Program-made: the position numbers and the translations under genes
Origin: Cafeteria roenbergensis
Lineage: Eukaryota > Sar > Bigyra > Bicosoecida > Cafeteriaceae
DNA length: 64,000 nucleotides
Assembly: GCA_008330645.1 (NCBI GenBank)
Contig: VLTN01000004.1
Coordinates: forward strand, 496,001 to 560,000
Direction: 5' to 3'
The notes under the pieces: model-generated
Told to the model about the DNA's origin: nothing
The model's input: the letters and a program-made list of their open reading frames with translations, nothing else
Databases searched by the model: none
Shown: piece after piece, positions 9,739 through 20,850 of the stretch
How positions within the stretch are numbered: position 1 is the first letter of the stretch
Layout of the letters: the number at the start of each line of letters is the position of its first letter

Positions 9739-12700
9739 ATGTCGTCCCGCGTGCTGCTGCGGAGTTGGGCCCCGTGGTGGTCGCGCGCGGACGTGGCGCT
9801 GGGTGCGGCAGCCGCAGCATGTTTTGCTTGGGCTGCCATCTTCGGCCCCTTGTTCGGATGGGGCCTCCTGGCGACCCTTGGTGTGATGGCTGTCAGAAGC
9901 ATTCCGTGCTTGGCCATGCCCTTGCTCACCTCTCGCCGCCGCCCGGGCTCGGTTGCCGGACTCGTGGCGTTTGAAGCTCCCACGTTCACTCCGCAAACCG
10001 CGGCGCGGCCGTCGCTCGTTCGGGGCTTTCGATGGACCGAGGAGATCACGCGGGCAGCGGTCAACTTTGCTGGCAGCGCCATCGCCACCGCCGGCATGAC
10101 CGGCCCGTTCCCGTGCGAGCCGCTGCCCGAGGGCGAGCCGGCGCCGCAGCTGCCGCTGGCGAAGGGCATGCCGTCCGTGACCCACGTGGCCCGCATGCAC
10201 CGGAGGCGCCTGTGGGTCTGCGTTGAGGACGACCGCGACGCCGCTGTCACTGTGCTTCCGGGAGGCGCTTGGCCTTCCGTCGTGGCCGAGGCGCTGTGGC
10301 AGCGCGAGGCCGCCGGGCCCGGCGCCGCTGCCGCGCCCACGACCATGTCGTCCCAGGGAGACCTCCTCTTCCCGCCCAACGACGTGCGCCCGCCCGAGCC
10401 GCGAGCCCTGCCGCTGGTGCGCGAGCGGCTGTCGAGCCGCGCTGTGGCGCTGCAGCTGGCGTACGTGGCGCTGTGGGTCACGGAGCAGCTGGTGGCTCGG
10501 AGAAGCGCCCCGGCGGGCGGCGACGATGGCAGCGACGGGAGCGTCGCGCTGGTGCTGGCAGCGGGGCTGCTGCTCGCCGTGCTGGCGAAGGACGTGATGA
10601 TGCCGATGCGAGCTCGGGTGCTGGCCGCCCGCCGGGCTCGTGCGGCCGCTGCCGGGCTGATGGCCCAGCCCGCGACCGGCTGCCGCATCCAGCGCGCAGC
10701 CGGGCGCGATGGCGCTGGCCGCGGAAGCCGCGGGTCGGGGCGGGTGTGGGTCGACGTTGACGCGGAGCAGTTGCGCCCCGGGGACGTCGTCCGCCTGTCA
10801 AACCCGAGTCACCAGGCGGACGGCGGATCTGGTGCTCTGGGCTGGGCCTGCCCTGCCGACATGCTGCTCCTCCGCGGGTCGGTGCTGGCGCAGGAGCAGG
10901 GCCTGACAGGCGAGACACAGCCGGTGGCCAAGACTGCAGTGCGGATCGGACGCCGTGGCGCCCGGCGCCTTGCAAAGGCAGGCGAGGTCTCGCCGGCGGC
11001 CGTGGACGGCGAAAGCGGTTCGGCAGTGCTGCCGCCGGCGCCGCGGCCCGCCGCCGACTTCGTCCTGCACGCGCTGCCGGGCGCTAGGGCGCACCTCCTC
11101 AGGGCGGGGTCGAGGCTGGTGCCCCCCGCCGAGCTGGCAGCGCCCATCGACGACCTGGACGAGGAGCGCGCCGCCGCCGCCGCCGCTGCCGCCGACGGGG
11201 CCGGGGCCGGGGCCGAGGCCACAGGCATCGAGGCGCTGGTGATCGGAACCGGGGTGGACTCGCAAGTGGGCCGCGCGCTGCTGCCGGTGGCGGCGCAGGG
11301 CGACGACGAGGCGCTGTCGCTGCTGGGAGCGGCATGGCTGCCCGGGCTCGCTTCCATGCTGCCGCTGCTGCTGGGAGCGTTCCTGCTGTCACACTCGGAG
11401 GCTGGCTCGGCGGGGTCGACCCTGCCCACGGGTGACGGCTCCGTGGCGTCTGCCGAAGAGGCTGCGGGTGCGGGTGCGGGTGCGGGTGCGGGTGCGGGTG
11501 CGGGTGCGGGGGGGGCAGGCGGTTCGACGGCGTGGGTGGCGCTGCTTCGGGCCGGGCGGATGCTCTCTCTCCTTGTGACGCCCGCCGTGGCGTCCGGCAT
11601 CGATACGGCTGCCATGCTCGGGGCGCAGGCTGCGTCGGCTGCCCAAATCGTGTGCGCGGAGTCCAGCGTTCTCCTGCGGGCTGGGGCTCTGACCAGGGTG
11701 ACGCTCGACAAGACGGGCACCATCACGGAGCCCAGCCTCGACGTCGCTGGGTTCGTGCTCCCGCCCGCAGGAGGCAGAATGGCCGGCACATGGCGAGTGC
11801 GGAGCGTCGCGGAGGAGGAGGCCAGCGCCGACGACAGGGCCGAGGGCCAGCGCTACGGCTCCACCGATGGGCCGGTGACCCGAGCACAGTCGCGGCGAAA
11901 CCGCCGTGCTTCTGCGGGCCGAGCCGCTGCTGCGGCCGCGGCCGGCAGCGCCCAGCACAGCGATGCGCACAGCCACCGCGGCAGCGCCCGCGGCAGCGCC
12001 AGCGCCAGCGGGGCACGGGCAGGGGCAGGGACAGGGGCGGGCGGCCCAGACCCGCTGCGCGGAAGCGGCGGGGCAAGCCGCGGCCGGCAGAGGAGAGAGC
12101 ACACGGCTCCGTCCGGCGGCAATGCGGCCCTCTGGCGACCCGCGATGGCTGCGGGCGACGCACCTGCCGCGCCTGGGAGCTGTTCCGCGGCGGCGTACGA
12201 CATGGTTCCCGCCAGCGTGGCGAAGCTTGGCCGCCAGGACCGCGGCTCCGCGGTGGGTGCGCTCGTGGCCGCCCTGGGCACACACTCGCTGTGGGAGCAG
12301 GGGTCGGTCCGCGGGGCAGCCGCCCATGGAGGAGACAGCGGCAGGAGTGGCGGGAGTGGCGGCGGCGGCGGCGGCGTCGAGGCAGCGGCAGCGGCGCTCC
12401 AGGGCAACGGCATTGACGAGACGCTGCTGGTGGAGCTGGGGTGGGGTGTGGGGTGGGCGACTGGCCTCCCGGCCAGCGGGGCGGGCCACCCGCACCCCGC
12501 CCCCGCGGCCTCCCTAGCGCGCCAGCGACAGTACGTGGTGTGGCCGCTTGGGGGACCCGGTCCGGATGCCGCTCTGCAAGGGCCGGGCGCCGACCGGCCA
12601 GCAGCCGGCCGGCAGGCTGGACGAGAGCGAGCAGCGCGCTCTGCAACGCCTGCCAGATCTGCCGCGAGCGCCGACGGCTTCGTGACGCCGAACGGCGACC

Positions 12701-14547
12701 CCCGGGTTGTGGTTGCCACGGTGTCCTCCGGCAGCGGCTTTGCTCGCCAGAAGCAGCGCCAGCGCCTGCGCCCTAGCGGCGAGAGGGGCTCGTCCGCGGC
12801 CAGAGGAGCGGCCGCCTCAGCAGGCATCGCGGCAATCCGACAGCTCAGGCGCTGGCCCTTCGCTTCGGCGCTGCGTCGCTCGACCGCCCTCGTGGAGGTC
12901 GTTTTCGACGACCCGGCGCTCCCCCGCGAGCTGGCCACGGCGTGCAAGGGCGCGCCGGAGACCATAATCCAGCTCTGCGGGTGGAGCGACGAGCGAGCCG
13001 CCGCGGCAGCCACGCGCGCGTGCGAGCAGCTTCAGGCTGGCGGCTTCCGCGTGGTTGCCCTGGCGTTCGCTCGCGTGTCCGAGGAGACCGCTTCCAGGGC
13101 GGTAACCGAGCTGGACGACAGGGTGGCGCGCGACACGCTCGAGTCGGGCCTGCACTTCGCCGGGGCGGTGTCCTTCGCGAACCTTCCCAAGCACGGGTCG
13201 ACGGAGGCCTGGCAGAGCATGGCCGCGGCCGGGCTGGAGCTGTGCGTGGTGACCGGGGACAGCGCGCTGACCGCGGGGCAGGTGGTGAGGACGGTGTCCG
13301 GCGCCGCCCGAGGGCTGCGGAGCGGCGCGGCGTGGGGGGGGCCGCGCGGCGGGCTGGGGGCCGAGGGCGCCGGGGAGCCGCGGACCGTGGTGGTCGAGCG
13401 CCGGGCAGCTGCGGGCGAGGGCGCCCCCCGCTCGCTGTCGGTCCGGGAGGTGCGGTTCGTCGGGCGGGAGCTTCGCGGCCGGGGCGAGGCGGCGCCGGCG
13501 GCGGGCTCGCCCGTGGAGTGCGGCGCCGCAGAGGCGGCGCGAGCGCTCCTGCGCGCAGCGAGCGACCCCGCGGCCGTGCCGGCGTGCACGGGCGCGGCCT
13601 TCCTGGAGCTGGCCGCGCTCGCTGCGACCGGGGACGCGGCAGACCGGGCGCTGGCCCGGCAGGCGCTTGCGAGCCTTCGCGTGGTGGGGCGGGCCTCGCC
13701 CGACGACAAGGGCCGCGCCCTGTCACTGCTGCGCGGCTTGACCGAGGGCGGCGGGGGTCGAATCCTGCACTGCGGCGACAGCGCCAACGACGTCCAGGCC
13801 TTCAGCGCGGCCAACGTCAGCGTGAGCATCGCTGCGGGCGACTTGCAGGAGGTGGCCTCGGGCGGCGCGCCGTCTGCAGAGGCGGCAGCGGGCGGCGGCG
13901 CGGCTGCAGCGGAGAGCGTGGCGGCGCTTCTGGCAGCTTCCAGCGCCAGCGTGTCGACCGCGCGCGGCTCGCTGGGCGCCCTGACGGAGACGCTGCGGCG
14001 GGGCATGGCAGCCCGGTCTGCGGCCCGCTTCGCCACGGAGTACGCTGTGGTCACTGCGGTAGGCAACGCAGGCAGAATGCTTGCCGCCTACGCTGCGGGC
14101 CACGCCGCTGTGCCGCTGTGGCTCGAGGTTGTGCCCCAGTTAGTGGACGCGCTCGCCGTGCTTGCGGCCGCCTCCTCGGCGGTCTTTGCAGTGGCTCGCT
14201 CCCTGCCGGGCCCAGGTCGCAGGCTGCAAGCCGGCTCGACGCCCCTCGCGCGCCCGCCCTCGCCCCTACGGGTGGTGGCGCTGTGCGCCCTCCAGCTCAC
14301 TGTGACGCTCGCGGTGGCGATGTCTCCGCTTCGCCCCGAGCCGGGAAGGCTGCTGGCAGACCCGTGGGAGTCGGGCATGACAGTTGCAGCTGTGTTCATG
14401 GGCGCCGTGACGTTCGCTCTGCTCGTCCCAGGCCCCCCCGTGCAGAGAGGGCTGGCCTCGCGCCCCCTGGACGCGATTGTTGTAGCGTGCGTTCTGGCGG
14501 CGGCGGCCACGCTGCAGTTCGGCCTGCCGGACAGCCAGCTTGCGTGA
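9739..14547 (+). CDS. divergent P5A-like (SPF1/ATP13A1-type) P-type ATPase
   Basis: A single open frame of 1,602 aa from ATG to TGA with no intron needed. P-type signatures appear in order: an actuator loop with LTGETQP (about aa 393), a hydrophobic M4 region (about aa 600-630), the phosphorylation site LDKTGTITE (D657), CKGAPE in the nucleotide domain (K1070), VVTGDS (about aa 1172), RASPDDK (about aa 1318), then GDSANDVQAF (D1347) and a C-terminal hydrophobic block. The N-terminal hydrophobic pair, the actuator wording and the segment between M4 and the phosphorylation site resemble P5A pumps, which extract misinserted transmembrane helices in the ER. Two signatures are degraded: the M4 PPELP motif is replaced by TPAVASGID, and the hinge GDGTND reads GDSAND. 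About 400 residues of Ala/Gly/Arg-rich sequence lie between DKTGT and KGAPE. P-type ATPase is sure; P5A is likely; activity is uncertain. Confidence 0.82.
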   Translation: MSSRVLLRSWAPWWSRADVALGAAAAACFAWAAIFGPLFGWGLLATLGVMAVRSIPCLAMPLLTSRRRPGSVAGLVAFEAPTFTPQTAARPSLVRGFRWTEEITRAAVNFAGSAIATAGMTGPFPCEPLPEGEPAPQLPLAKGMPSVTHVARMHRRRLWVCVEDDRDAAVTVLPGGAWPSVVAEALWQREAAGPGAAAAPTTMSSQGDLLFPPNDVRPPEPRALPLVRERLSSRAVALQLAYVALWVTEQLVARRSAPAGGDDGSDGSVALVLAAGLLLAVLAKDVMMPMRARVLAARRARAAAAGLMAQPATGCRIQRAAGRDGAGRGSRGSGRVWVDVDAEQLRPGDVVRLSNPSHQADGGSGALGWACPADMLLLRGSVLAQEQGLTGETQPVAKTAVRIGRRGARRLAKAGEVSPAAVDGESGSAVLPPAPRPAADFVLHALPGARAHLLRAGSRLVPPAELAAPIDDLDEERAAAAAAAADGAGAGAEATGIEALVIGTGVDSQVGRALLPVAAQGDDEALSLLGAAWLPGLASMLPLLLGAFLLSHSEAGSAGSTLPTGDGSVASAEEAAGAGAGAGAGAGAGAGGAGGSTAWVALLRAGRMLSLLVTPAVASGIDTAAMLGAQAASAAQIVCAESSVLLRAGALTRVTLDKTGTITEPSLDVAGFVLPPAGGRMAGTWRVRSVAEEEASADDRAEGQRYGSTDGPVTRAQSRRNRRASAGRAAAAAAAGSAQHSDAHSHRGSARGSASASGARAGAGTGAGGPDPLRGSGGASRGRQRREHTAPSGGNAALWRPAMAAGDAPAAPGSCSAAAYDMVPASVAKLGRQDRGSAVGALVAALGTHSLWEQGSVRGAAAHGGDSGRSGGSGGGGGGVEAAAAALQGNGIDETLLVELGWGVGWATGLPASGAGHPHPAPAASLARQRQYVVWPLGGPGPDAALQGPGADRPAAGRQAGRERAARSATPARSAASADGFVTPNGDPRVVVATVSSGSGFARQKQRQRLRPSGERGSSAARGAAASAGIAAIRQLRRWPFASALRRSTALVEVVFDDPALPRELATACKGAPETIIQLCGWSDERAAAAATRACEQLQAGGFRVVALAFARVSEETASRAVTELDDRVARDTLESGLHFAGAVSFANLPKHGSTEAWQSMAAAGLELCVVTGDSALTAGQVVRTVSGAARGLRSGAAWGGPRGGLGAEGAGEPRTVVVERRAAAGEGAPRSLSVREVRFVGRELRGRGEAAPAAGSPVECGAAEAARALLRAASDPAAVPACTGAAFLELAALAATGDAADRALARQALASLRVVGRASPDDKGRALSLLRGLTEGGGGRILHCGDSANDVQAFSAANVSVSIAAGDLQEVASGGAPSAEAAAGGGAAAAESVAALLAASSASVSTARGSLGALTETLRRGMAARSAARFATEYAVVTAVGNAGRMLAAYAAGHAAVPLWLEVVPQLVDALAVLAAASSAVFAVARSLPGPGRRLQAGSTPLARPPSPLRVVALCALQLTVTLAVAMSPLRPEPGRLLADPWESGMTVAAVFMGAVTFALLVPGPPVQRGLASRPLDAIVVACVLAAAATLQFGLPDSQLA
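11464..11510. repeat. 6-bp microsatellite (GCGGGT)n in ATPase gene
   Basis: About eight copies of GCGGGT encode an Ala-Gly dipeptide run just before a membrane segment of the P5A-like ATPase. Confidence 0.88.
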
Positions 14548-14689
14548 GAGCCTTGATGCTGTGGGCAGTCCCCTTCAATGTTGCGATCGCGAGACAATAT
14601 TGCCGCAGCGCCGGCTCGCAGTTGCAGCCGTTGCGCCTCTGGCGCGCGAGAGCCACACGCACAGCCGCGGCAGCGGCGGGGCCTGGGCG

Positions 14690-15292
14690 ATGGCGGCCGG
14701 GTATGCCTCCAGGGGCGAGGCAAGCGTCGCCAGCGAGGGCAGCCCTCGAGACTCGGTGATCAAGCTCACCGTGCGGGTCCATGGCAGGACATTCACCATC
14801 CCCTGCGGAGACGGCTCCCAGGACATCAAGTGGCTCGCCTCCGTCGCGGCCAAGCGGTACGAGCTCAGCCAGCGCGTGGGGGGGCGAAGCCGCGCGAGGG
14901 AGGCCAACCGCGCGAGCACGGGGACTTACAGGCCAAGCAGCGTGCGCCGCAAGCCTCTCTCGGTGAGACAGACAGCCGCCCGGGGCGCGCAACGCTGGCC
15001 CGTCGCCCTGGCTGGTGCACATGCGAGTCATGCCGTTGTTGCCCACTGCTGCGCGCTGGTGCCGCCTGGCCGTGGAAAGGGGGCAAGGCATGCAACGGTC
15101 TGGGCGCGCTGCTCCCGCTTGCGCAGGCCATTGAGGCGGACCTGGTCGGGCCCGGCCTCACGATCCGAGAGATGGTGGACGAGCTGCAAGAGCAGGCACG
15201 GTTGGAGCAGGCGGAGCGCAGTCGGGCCCGCGCCCAGTGGGCGGAGGACAACGCACGACGGTGAGCACCACCACCGCCGCTTCTGCTGCTGC

Positions 15293-15323
<31 letters not shown>

Positions 15324-17123
15324 TCCGCCGCCTCCGCGGGCGCCAATCGTCGTTTGCCAATTGCGCTTCGGGCCCTCCTCTCCAACCCCCCCCCCCTCCC
15401 CCCTCCACCGGCAACGCCGCTGCTCGTCCTCTGCGCGGTTGGCGCCCCTCGCGGTCGCAGAGTGCGCGCCGGCCAGCCCCCCATGGCAGAGCCCGCCTCC
15501 ATCGCCGAGAGCGAGGCGCGGAGCAAGCAATGGGAGGTTCCCGTCCCGGGGCGCGGCCTGGGCGCCACAGCGGACCCTATGGACGACGGCGGCGGGCCGG
15601 TGCCCGCCGTGGGGCTCGTGTCTGCGCCCTTCGCCTTCGAGATCGACCTGACCACGGAGCACGTGCTGGGGCCGGACGGGGGCGTGAAGCAGACTCTGTG
15701 GGGAGCGCTGGCGCACAACCACAGCGAGGGAGGGTACAGGCGCGCGCTAGCCCTGCGCGAGGCCTACAGGGAGGAGCTGCTTCGCAAGGCGGAGGAGGTG
15801 AGGCGCGAGGAGGAGGCACGGCAGGCCTCGGCTCTGCAGGCCATGGGCAGGCTCCTGGACGTCGACATGGACGACAAGCGGGCCGTGGAGGAGTCGCTCT
15901 CTGCTGACTGGGGCAACGTGCGGGTGGACTCGGTGGCGGACGACGCAGACGACGTGCGAGCCACCAAGCTGGTGGTGCTTCAGAACTTCGCAATGATCAA
16001 CGACCTCTACCGGCACTTTTGCGGCAACAGCAGGCGCGGGGACACCAGCAGCATGCAGCTGCAGGAGTTCGAGCACCTCGTGGTGCTGTCCGGGGCGGTG
16101 GACGTGATGCGCGAGCGCAAGGTGGTTCCGGCGGTGTTCAAGCAGGTCAACGCCGGGCGGGGCGCCGGCGAGGGCGCGCTGGACGACAAGTCTATGAGCC
16201 GGTTCGAGTTCATCGAGGCGCTGCTGCTGGTGGCCAGGCACCGGCGGAAGGACAAGCGCACCGGGCTGTCGCCCCCCTGCCACGAGTGTCTCGAGGAGAT
16301 GATCGACGAGTGCCTGCGGCCGGTGCACGAGCGCCTGGGGTCCGGCGAGGTCCGCGCCGCCCTCCGGAGCAAGGTGCTCCGCCGCTGGCTCCTCGGCAAG
16401 CACGAGGCCCTCAGGCGCGTGTTCGACTTTTACTGCCGCCAGGGCAGCCGCAACGGCCTCTTCGCCGAGGCGTCGGTGCTTATGGACGAGGAGGAGTTCA
16501 CCCTCTGCCTGGACCACGCCGGGTTCCTGCCCCCCGCAGGCACGGACCGCGCGGCCGCAGCCGGGGGCGCCTCCGCCGCTCGCAACCCGATGACCCGCAC
16601 CGCCGCGCGCGAGGCCTTTGCGGGCGTCCAGCGCGACGACGACGCGGCCTACGTCACTCCCGCCGCCGCCGCCGCCTCGTCGGGAGCCGGGCAGGCTGCC
16701 CCGGGAGGCGTCGCTCACAGCGAGCAGCTGGCCTTTAACGAGTTCATCGAAGCCGTTGCCAGAGTGTCGCTGGCACGCTGGCCGGACAAGACTGTCCCGA
16801 TTCAGAAGCGCGTGGCGTGGGGCCTCTCCGTCACCTGCGACCTCGAGGGGCACTTGGGCGAGCCGCGGGCAGAGCCGCTGCTGCTGCCCTCCAGCACGGC
16901 CTCGAGCGCCGCTTCCAGCGTTGCTCACGGCGCGGGCACCGCTGCCGGAGCGGGGGACGACCTCCTGCTGGGGGTCTCTGCAGGGCTGGCCGGCGACGAC
17001 GCCTCGTCGGTGGACGCAATGACGAGCAGCCTGGTGCCGCGCGCGGGCGGCCGCTCTGCCGCTGCGCGGTCCATGCCCGGCCGGCGCTCCGTGCCCGTCG
17101 TGAGCCCCATGGCCCCGGTTTGA
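14690..17123 (+). CDS. conserved protist-type helical protein with degenerate EF-hand-like segments
   Basis: Three exons, 14690-14875, 15127-15260 and 15461-17123 (TGA), give 660 aa; intron 1 has a weaker GTGGGG donor, intron 2 a GTGAGC donor. The N-terminus has a small domain (FTIPCGDGSQDIKWLA...AAKRYEL, then LTIREMVDELQ) and then a charged helix. The main part (aa 150-560) is helical, with a coiled-coil-like stretch and a repeated acidic-helix layout, LYRHF...MQLQEFEHLV, SRFEFIEALLLVARHRR, LMDEEEFTLCL, that reads like EF-hand pairs lacking full calcium loops. From memory of the overall pattern, similar proteins occur in oomycetes and other flagellated protists, where they are uncharacterised; I cannot verify that here. 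A flagellar or cytoskeletal scaffold is only a guess. The C-terminal 130 residues are Ala/Ser-rich. Confidence 0.75.
15281..15335. repeat. trinucleotide (CTG/CCG)n run in an intron
   Basis: A GCTGCTGCTGCCGCCGCC-type run lies inside intron 2 of the helical protein gene, shortly after the donor at 15261. Confidence 0.85.
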
Positions 17124-17271
17124 GCGCACGAGTGCGCGTGTGCCTCGAGCCATTGTCCCGCCCCCGACGCGTTGCGCTGGCCCAGGCAAGCACGCCAGGG
17201 CGTGGCCCTCGCAGGCTTGGCTCCGCTGCGCGCACACAGGCGGCCAGCACGCTCGCGCAAGGCCCGTGCGC

Positions 17272-20200
17272 TCAGTCTGTGCGCCCTGCAAGCGCATCCT
17301 GCCCGAGCGCCGCAAGCGCGCCCGGCTCGCCGAACTTTGCAAAGTAAAACTCGTTAAAGTCGAAGCGGAAGAACAGGAACCGCAGCTCCTCCACTCCCCC
17401 GGCCGAGTCCGCTGCGTCGGCGTCGGCCGGGGCCTCGGCACCGTGCGCGTCGAGGCTGGCAAGCAGCCGAAGCATGGCGCCGCGGTACTGTTTGGCCACG
17501 CTGTCGATGCGGGCGCCAAACGTGGCCGCCAGCTGCCTGAGCTCCTTGCGCCGCTGGAGCCGCCTCCGCTCACGCGCCTCCCGCCGGGAGAAGAGCTCCG
17601 CGTCGGTGAAGACTCGCGGCGGCTCCACCGGCGCCCGGGACCGCCCGGCAGCGCCCCGCCCGCGCCTCCCCTGGGCGGCTGAAGCGGACGCCGGGGCGGC
17701 CCCGCCGGTGGCGGCCGCCTCCTCTTCCTCCTCCTCCCGGCGGCACGCCTCCGCCTGCTCCTCGCTCCGCTGGTGCGACTCTGTGAGGGCGACGAACATC
17801 CCGGCCTGCAGGCGCGCAAACTGCAGCGCCCAGTCCAGCAGCTCGCCCAGCCGAGGGGCCACCTCCCGCTCAGCCTTGCCCCCCGTCAGGAGCGACTTGC
17901 GCGCCACGGACCGCAGGTAGCGGTCGTGCGCCCGGATCACTGCGGGCAAGTCCTCCGCGCCGTCCAGCTCGTCAGAGAGCACCTTCCAGGACGTCTCCAG
18001 CACCTCGAACATGCAGTAGGAGGAGAGCGTGGACACGAAGGCGCCCATGTCAGCGCGGAGGAGGTGCGCCCGGTGCAGCACGGAGGCGAGCTCGGGGTGC
18101 CGGTGCAGGGTGTGGGTGGCCGTGGCCTGCTCGCACCACGCGGTGGACAGCGCCCACTCTGCCCGCTTGACCCGCCACAGGAAGCAAAAGAGCCGCTCGT
18201 AGGCGCGCACGGCGAGCGGGTGGAGGACCGCCGAGATGGGCGCCGTCACGTCGTAGGTGAGACACAGCACGTCCCAGCCCTTGTCCCCAGCCGTGCCGGG
18301 CATGATCGCGACGTTGATGCGGTCGAGGAACTCCCTGTCGTCGTGCTGCGCGCTGGAGGAGCGGATGGCGCCTTCCAGCATCCCGAGGAGAACGTGCGGC
18401 CGCTGCTCGCTGGCCGGGAGCGAGAGGTGCTCCGACGCTGCCCGCATCAGCTCCTGCACGAAATCGCCGCGCGCCAGCAGCAGGTACCGCCGAAGAGCTG
18501 CCAGGTGCTCCCGCAGGCGAAACCGGCCCAGCATCACCGAGAGCACGCGCGCGCTGGCCCGGCGCGCGAGGCGGCCCACCAGCGCCTCGAGGGCCGACAG
18601 GCCTGCGCTTGGCTGCGCGGGCCGGGACCGCCCTGCTGCCGGCCCCGCGGCGGCCTCGCCGGCCGCCCCGGCCGCGGGCGGCTGCGCGGCAAGCGACACG
18701 CCGAGGCCCCGCTCCTCGAACAGAAAGGCCGAGCGCCAGCCTCTGGCCGACGCCAGGTCGCCGTCAGAAGCGTGGGTGGCGCCGCGCACGGCGGCGACGC
18801 CGGCCGCGGCCGCCGACGTCCGGGAGGCAGCTCGCGCTGCCGAGGCGGCGGCGGACGCCTTCGCCGTCGCCGCCCTGGCCGCGGCGAGGGTGGGCTGCGG
18901 CTCTGCCGGGGGTTGCTCTGCAGCGGCCGACGCGCCCGGGCCGGGCACGGAGGTCGCGTGGCTGGAGACCACCCACTCCGCGTCCCCGCAGGCGGAGCGC
19001 AGGAAGGCAACGGACTTGCCGACGAGGAGGGCCTGGTCGCACAGCGAGCGCGAGAAGAAGCTGGGCTGCTGCGAGGCTCGCAGGCGGAACCGGCGGCGCC
19101 ACAGCTCCTCGTCGGGGGCCGACCGCTCGTCCTCGACCAGGAACTCGGCAAAGTCGTCCGACAGCTCGCCCTCGAGGCACCAGCGGCGCAGCTGCGCCAC
19201 CAGGGGCACGCAGGCTCGCTGCAGGAGGCGGCGGACGAGTGCGCGGATCGCTGGGTCCCCGTGGTCGCCGTGCCGCCACACGGCCGATGCCAGCGTGGCC
19301 CCCTCCAGCCCCTCGGTGGCGTCCGCGACGGTGCCCAGGGTCCGCAGGCGCGCCAGCGCGGGCTCGAACCACACGCTGAGGCGCCGGACGGTCGGCGCTT
19401 CGGCGAGAATGGCGCGCCCTCTGTCCGAGCCCGGGCCGGCCGCGGCCGCCCTGGCTGCCGCCGAGCGGAGCTGGCCCTCCAGCGCGCTGACCATGCGGCT
19501 GTGATCCACCAGCTCGTCCGCCACCGCCTCCGCCATGGCCTGGCGAACGAGCCCCGCCGACCCGTCCAGCTTGCTCGAGCGCGCCACCCAGGCCTGAAGC
19601 CTGTTCACGAGCCAGCCGCACTCCCCCACGCGAGCGACCATTGAGGCCTCTGTGAGAGCGGCACTGGCGCCCGCCCTGAGCGCGTACACTCTGCGCGATG
19701 GGTCCCAGGCGACCTCGGCCGAGTCCACGCCGACAGCCACCCGCAGCAGCGACTGAACCAGGCGCAGGTCTGGGAGCGTCGCCAGGCCCTCCGACGGCGA
19801 AGCCGCGGCCCTCCGCCCGGCGGCATCCCTTCGGGCGAGGCTTCCATCCTCCCAGCCGCCTGGCGCGCGCGGCGGAGCCACGGGCGAAGGTGCGGGCGCG
19901 ACCGCACGAGAGTCGCGAACGGCCTTCCAGAGCCCGGCCGCGACGCTCGAGCTGTCCCTGCTGCGGGCGCTCCAGACCACCACATTCAGAGCCCCTCTGC
20001 GAAGGAAACCAGCGGGCGGAACAGGTCCACGCGCGGCGAGGCGAGCAGTCGGTGCGGGGCACGGGGGGCCGAGCCGCAATGCTGCGGGCCTCGGGTGCTC
20101 GCGCTGCCGGCGCCCCGGGGAGGCCCAGACGCGGGGCCCCGGGCCCATGCGGAAAGGAGGGCGTGCAAGGCCGCGGTGTGAGCAAATAGCGAGTGGCGGG

Positions 20201-20541
20201 GCCGAGGGCGCAAGGCCACAGCCGAGCGGCACTTGCAGTTCAAACGGCGTGAGCAAACACGGCCGCGCCTTCGCCGGTCCTCACAGCTGGCCCGGCGACA
20301 GGGACATCGGCTCCAGTCGGCGGCGAATCCGGTCCAAGGAGGCGGCCTGCTCGGGCCGGACGCCCCTGGCCGCCGCCTGCAGCGCCGAGGATGCTGGCAT
20401 TGGCTGGGGCGCGGACGAGCCGGCGCCGAGCAGGCTGCCCACGATGTCAAACACGAGCGAAACGTCCTGGCGCGAGGCACCAGGGTGCAAGCGCGTCACC
20501 AGAGACTCTAGCAGCGCCGGGACGGCATCCGTCCCGGCCAT
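17272..20541 (-). CDS. TUBGCP3: gamma-tubulin complex component 3 (GCP3/Spc98)
   Basis: Exon 1 is 20541-20285 and exon 2 is 19996-17272 (TGA), intron 288 nt with a GTGAGG donor, phase 2, giving 993 aa. Exon 2 carries both GRIP motifs: helices with AEAVADELVDHSRMVSALEG and LRRWCLEGELSDDFAEFLVE, LRRYLLLARGDFVQELM, then GWDVLCLTYDVTAPI, RLFCFLWRVKRAEWALS, FEVLETSWKVLSDEL and the C-terminal FLFFRFDFNEFYFAKFGEP. That last motif and the whole order match human GCP3. GCP3 with GCP2 and gamma-tubulin forms the small complex that nucleates microtubules at the spindle pole or basal body. Exon 1 matches the usual weakly conserved N-terminal helix. Odd points: an Ala-rich linker (about aa 350-480) and a Glu-rich insert with five consecutive Glu near aa 850. 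Confidence 0.93.
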
Positions 20542-20850
20542 GGCCGGGTTGCCGTGGCCGAACGGCGCCCAGAGTGGGCGAATTGGTGTTCGGGTGTGCC
20601 GCAATCCGCCGCGGCGCAGTTCTGAATCGCGGCGGGAACTCAGCGGAGTGAGTTGGAGCAGAGTCGCAGTTGCGCTGAGGCCCGCGTTGCTGAGGCTTTG
20701 CCGCCGCCCATTGGTGCGCCGTCCAGCCAGCAAACGGGTGGACGCCCGCCCAGGCGACAGGATTGGGCCGCGCCGAGGCCGCGGCGCGCGGCACGCACGC
20801 GAACGCACGCAAACGCACGCGAACGCACGGAAGCAGGCAGCGCGAGGCGC
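20542..20850. other. intergenic between two minus-strand genes
   Basis: 309 bp upstream of GCP3 and downstream of the FGE-fold gene. It contains a short 10-bp tandem repeat at 20792-20830 next to the downstream stop. Nothing else was recognised. Confidence 0.6.
20792..20830. repeat. 10-bp tandem repeat (GCACGCGAAC-like)
   Basis: Three to four imperfect copies of GCACGCGAAC / GCACGCAAAC end about 20 bp from the stop codon of the FGE-fold gene, so it probably lies in that gene's 3' UTR. Confidence 0.8.

Noticed and set aside
12942-14759. A 605-codon plus-strand frame within the ATPase
   Set aside because: It is the +2/+3 shadow of the ATPase, which holds all the P-type motifs in the other frame.
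15747-17819. A 690-codon minus-strand open frame
   Set aside because: It is antisense to the helical protein gene and overlaps GCP3 in another frame; the sequence is His/Arg/Pro/Leu-rich mirror text.
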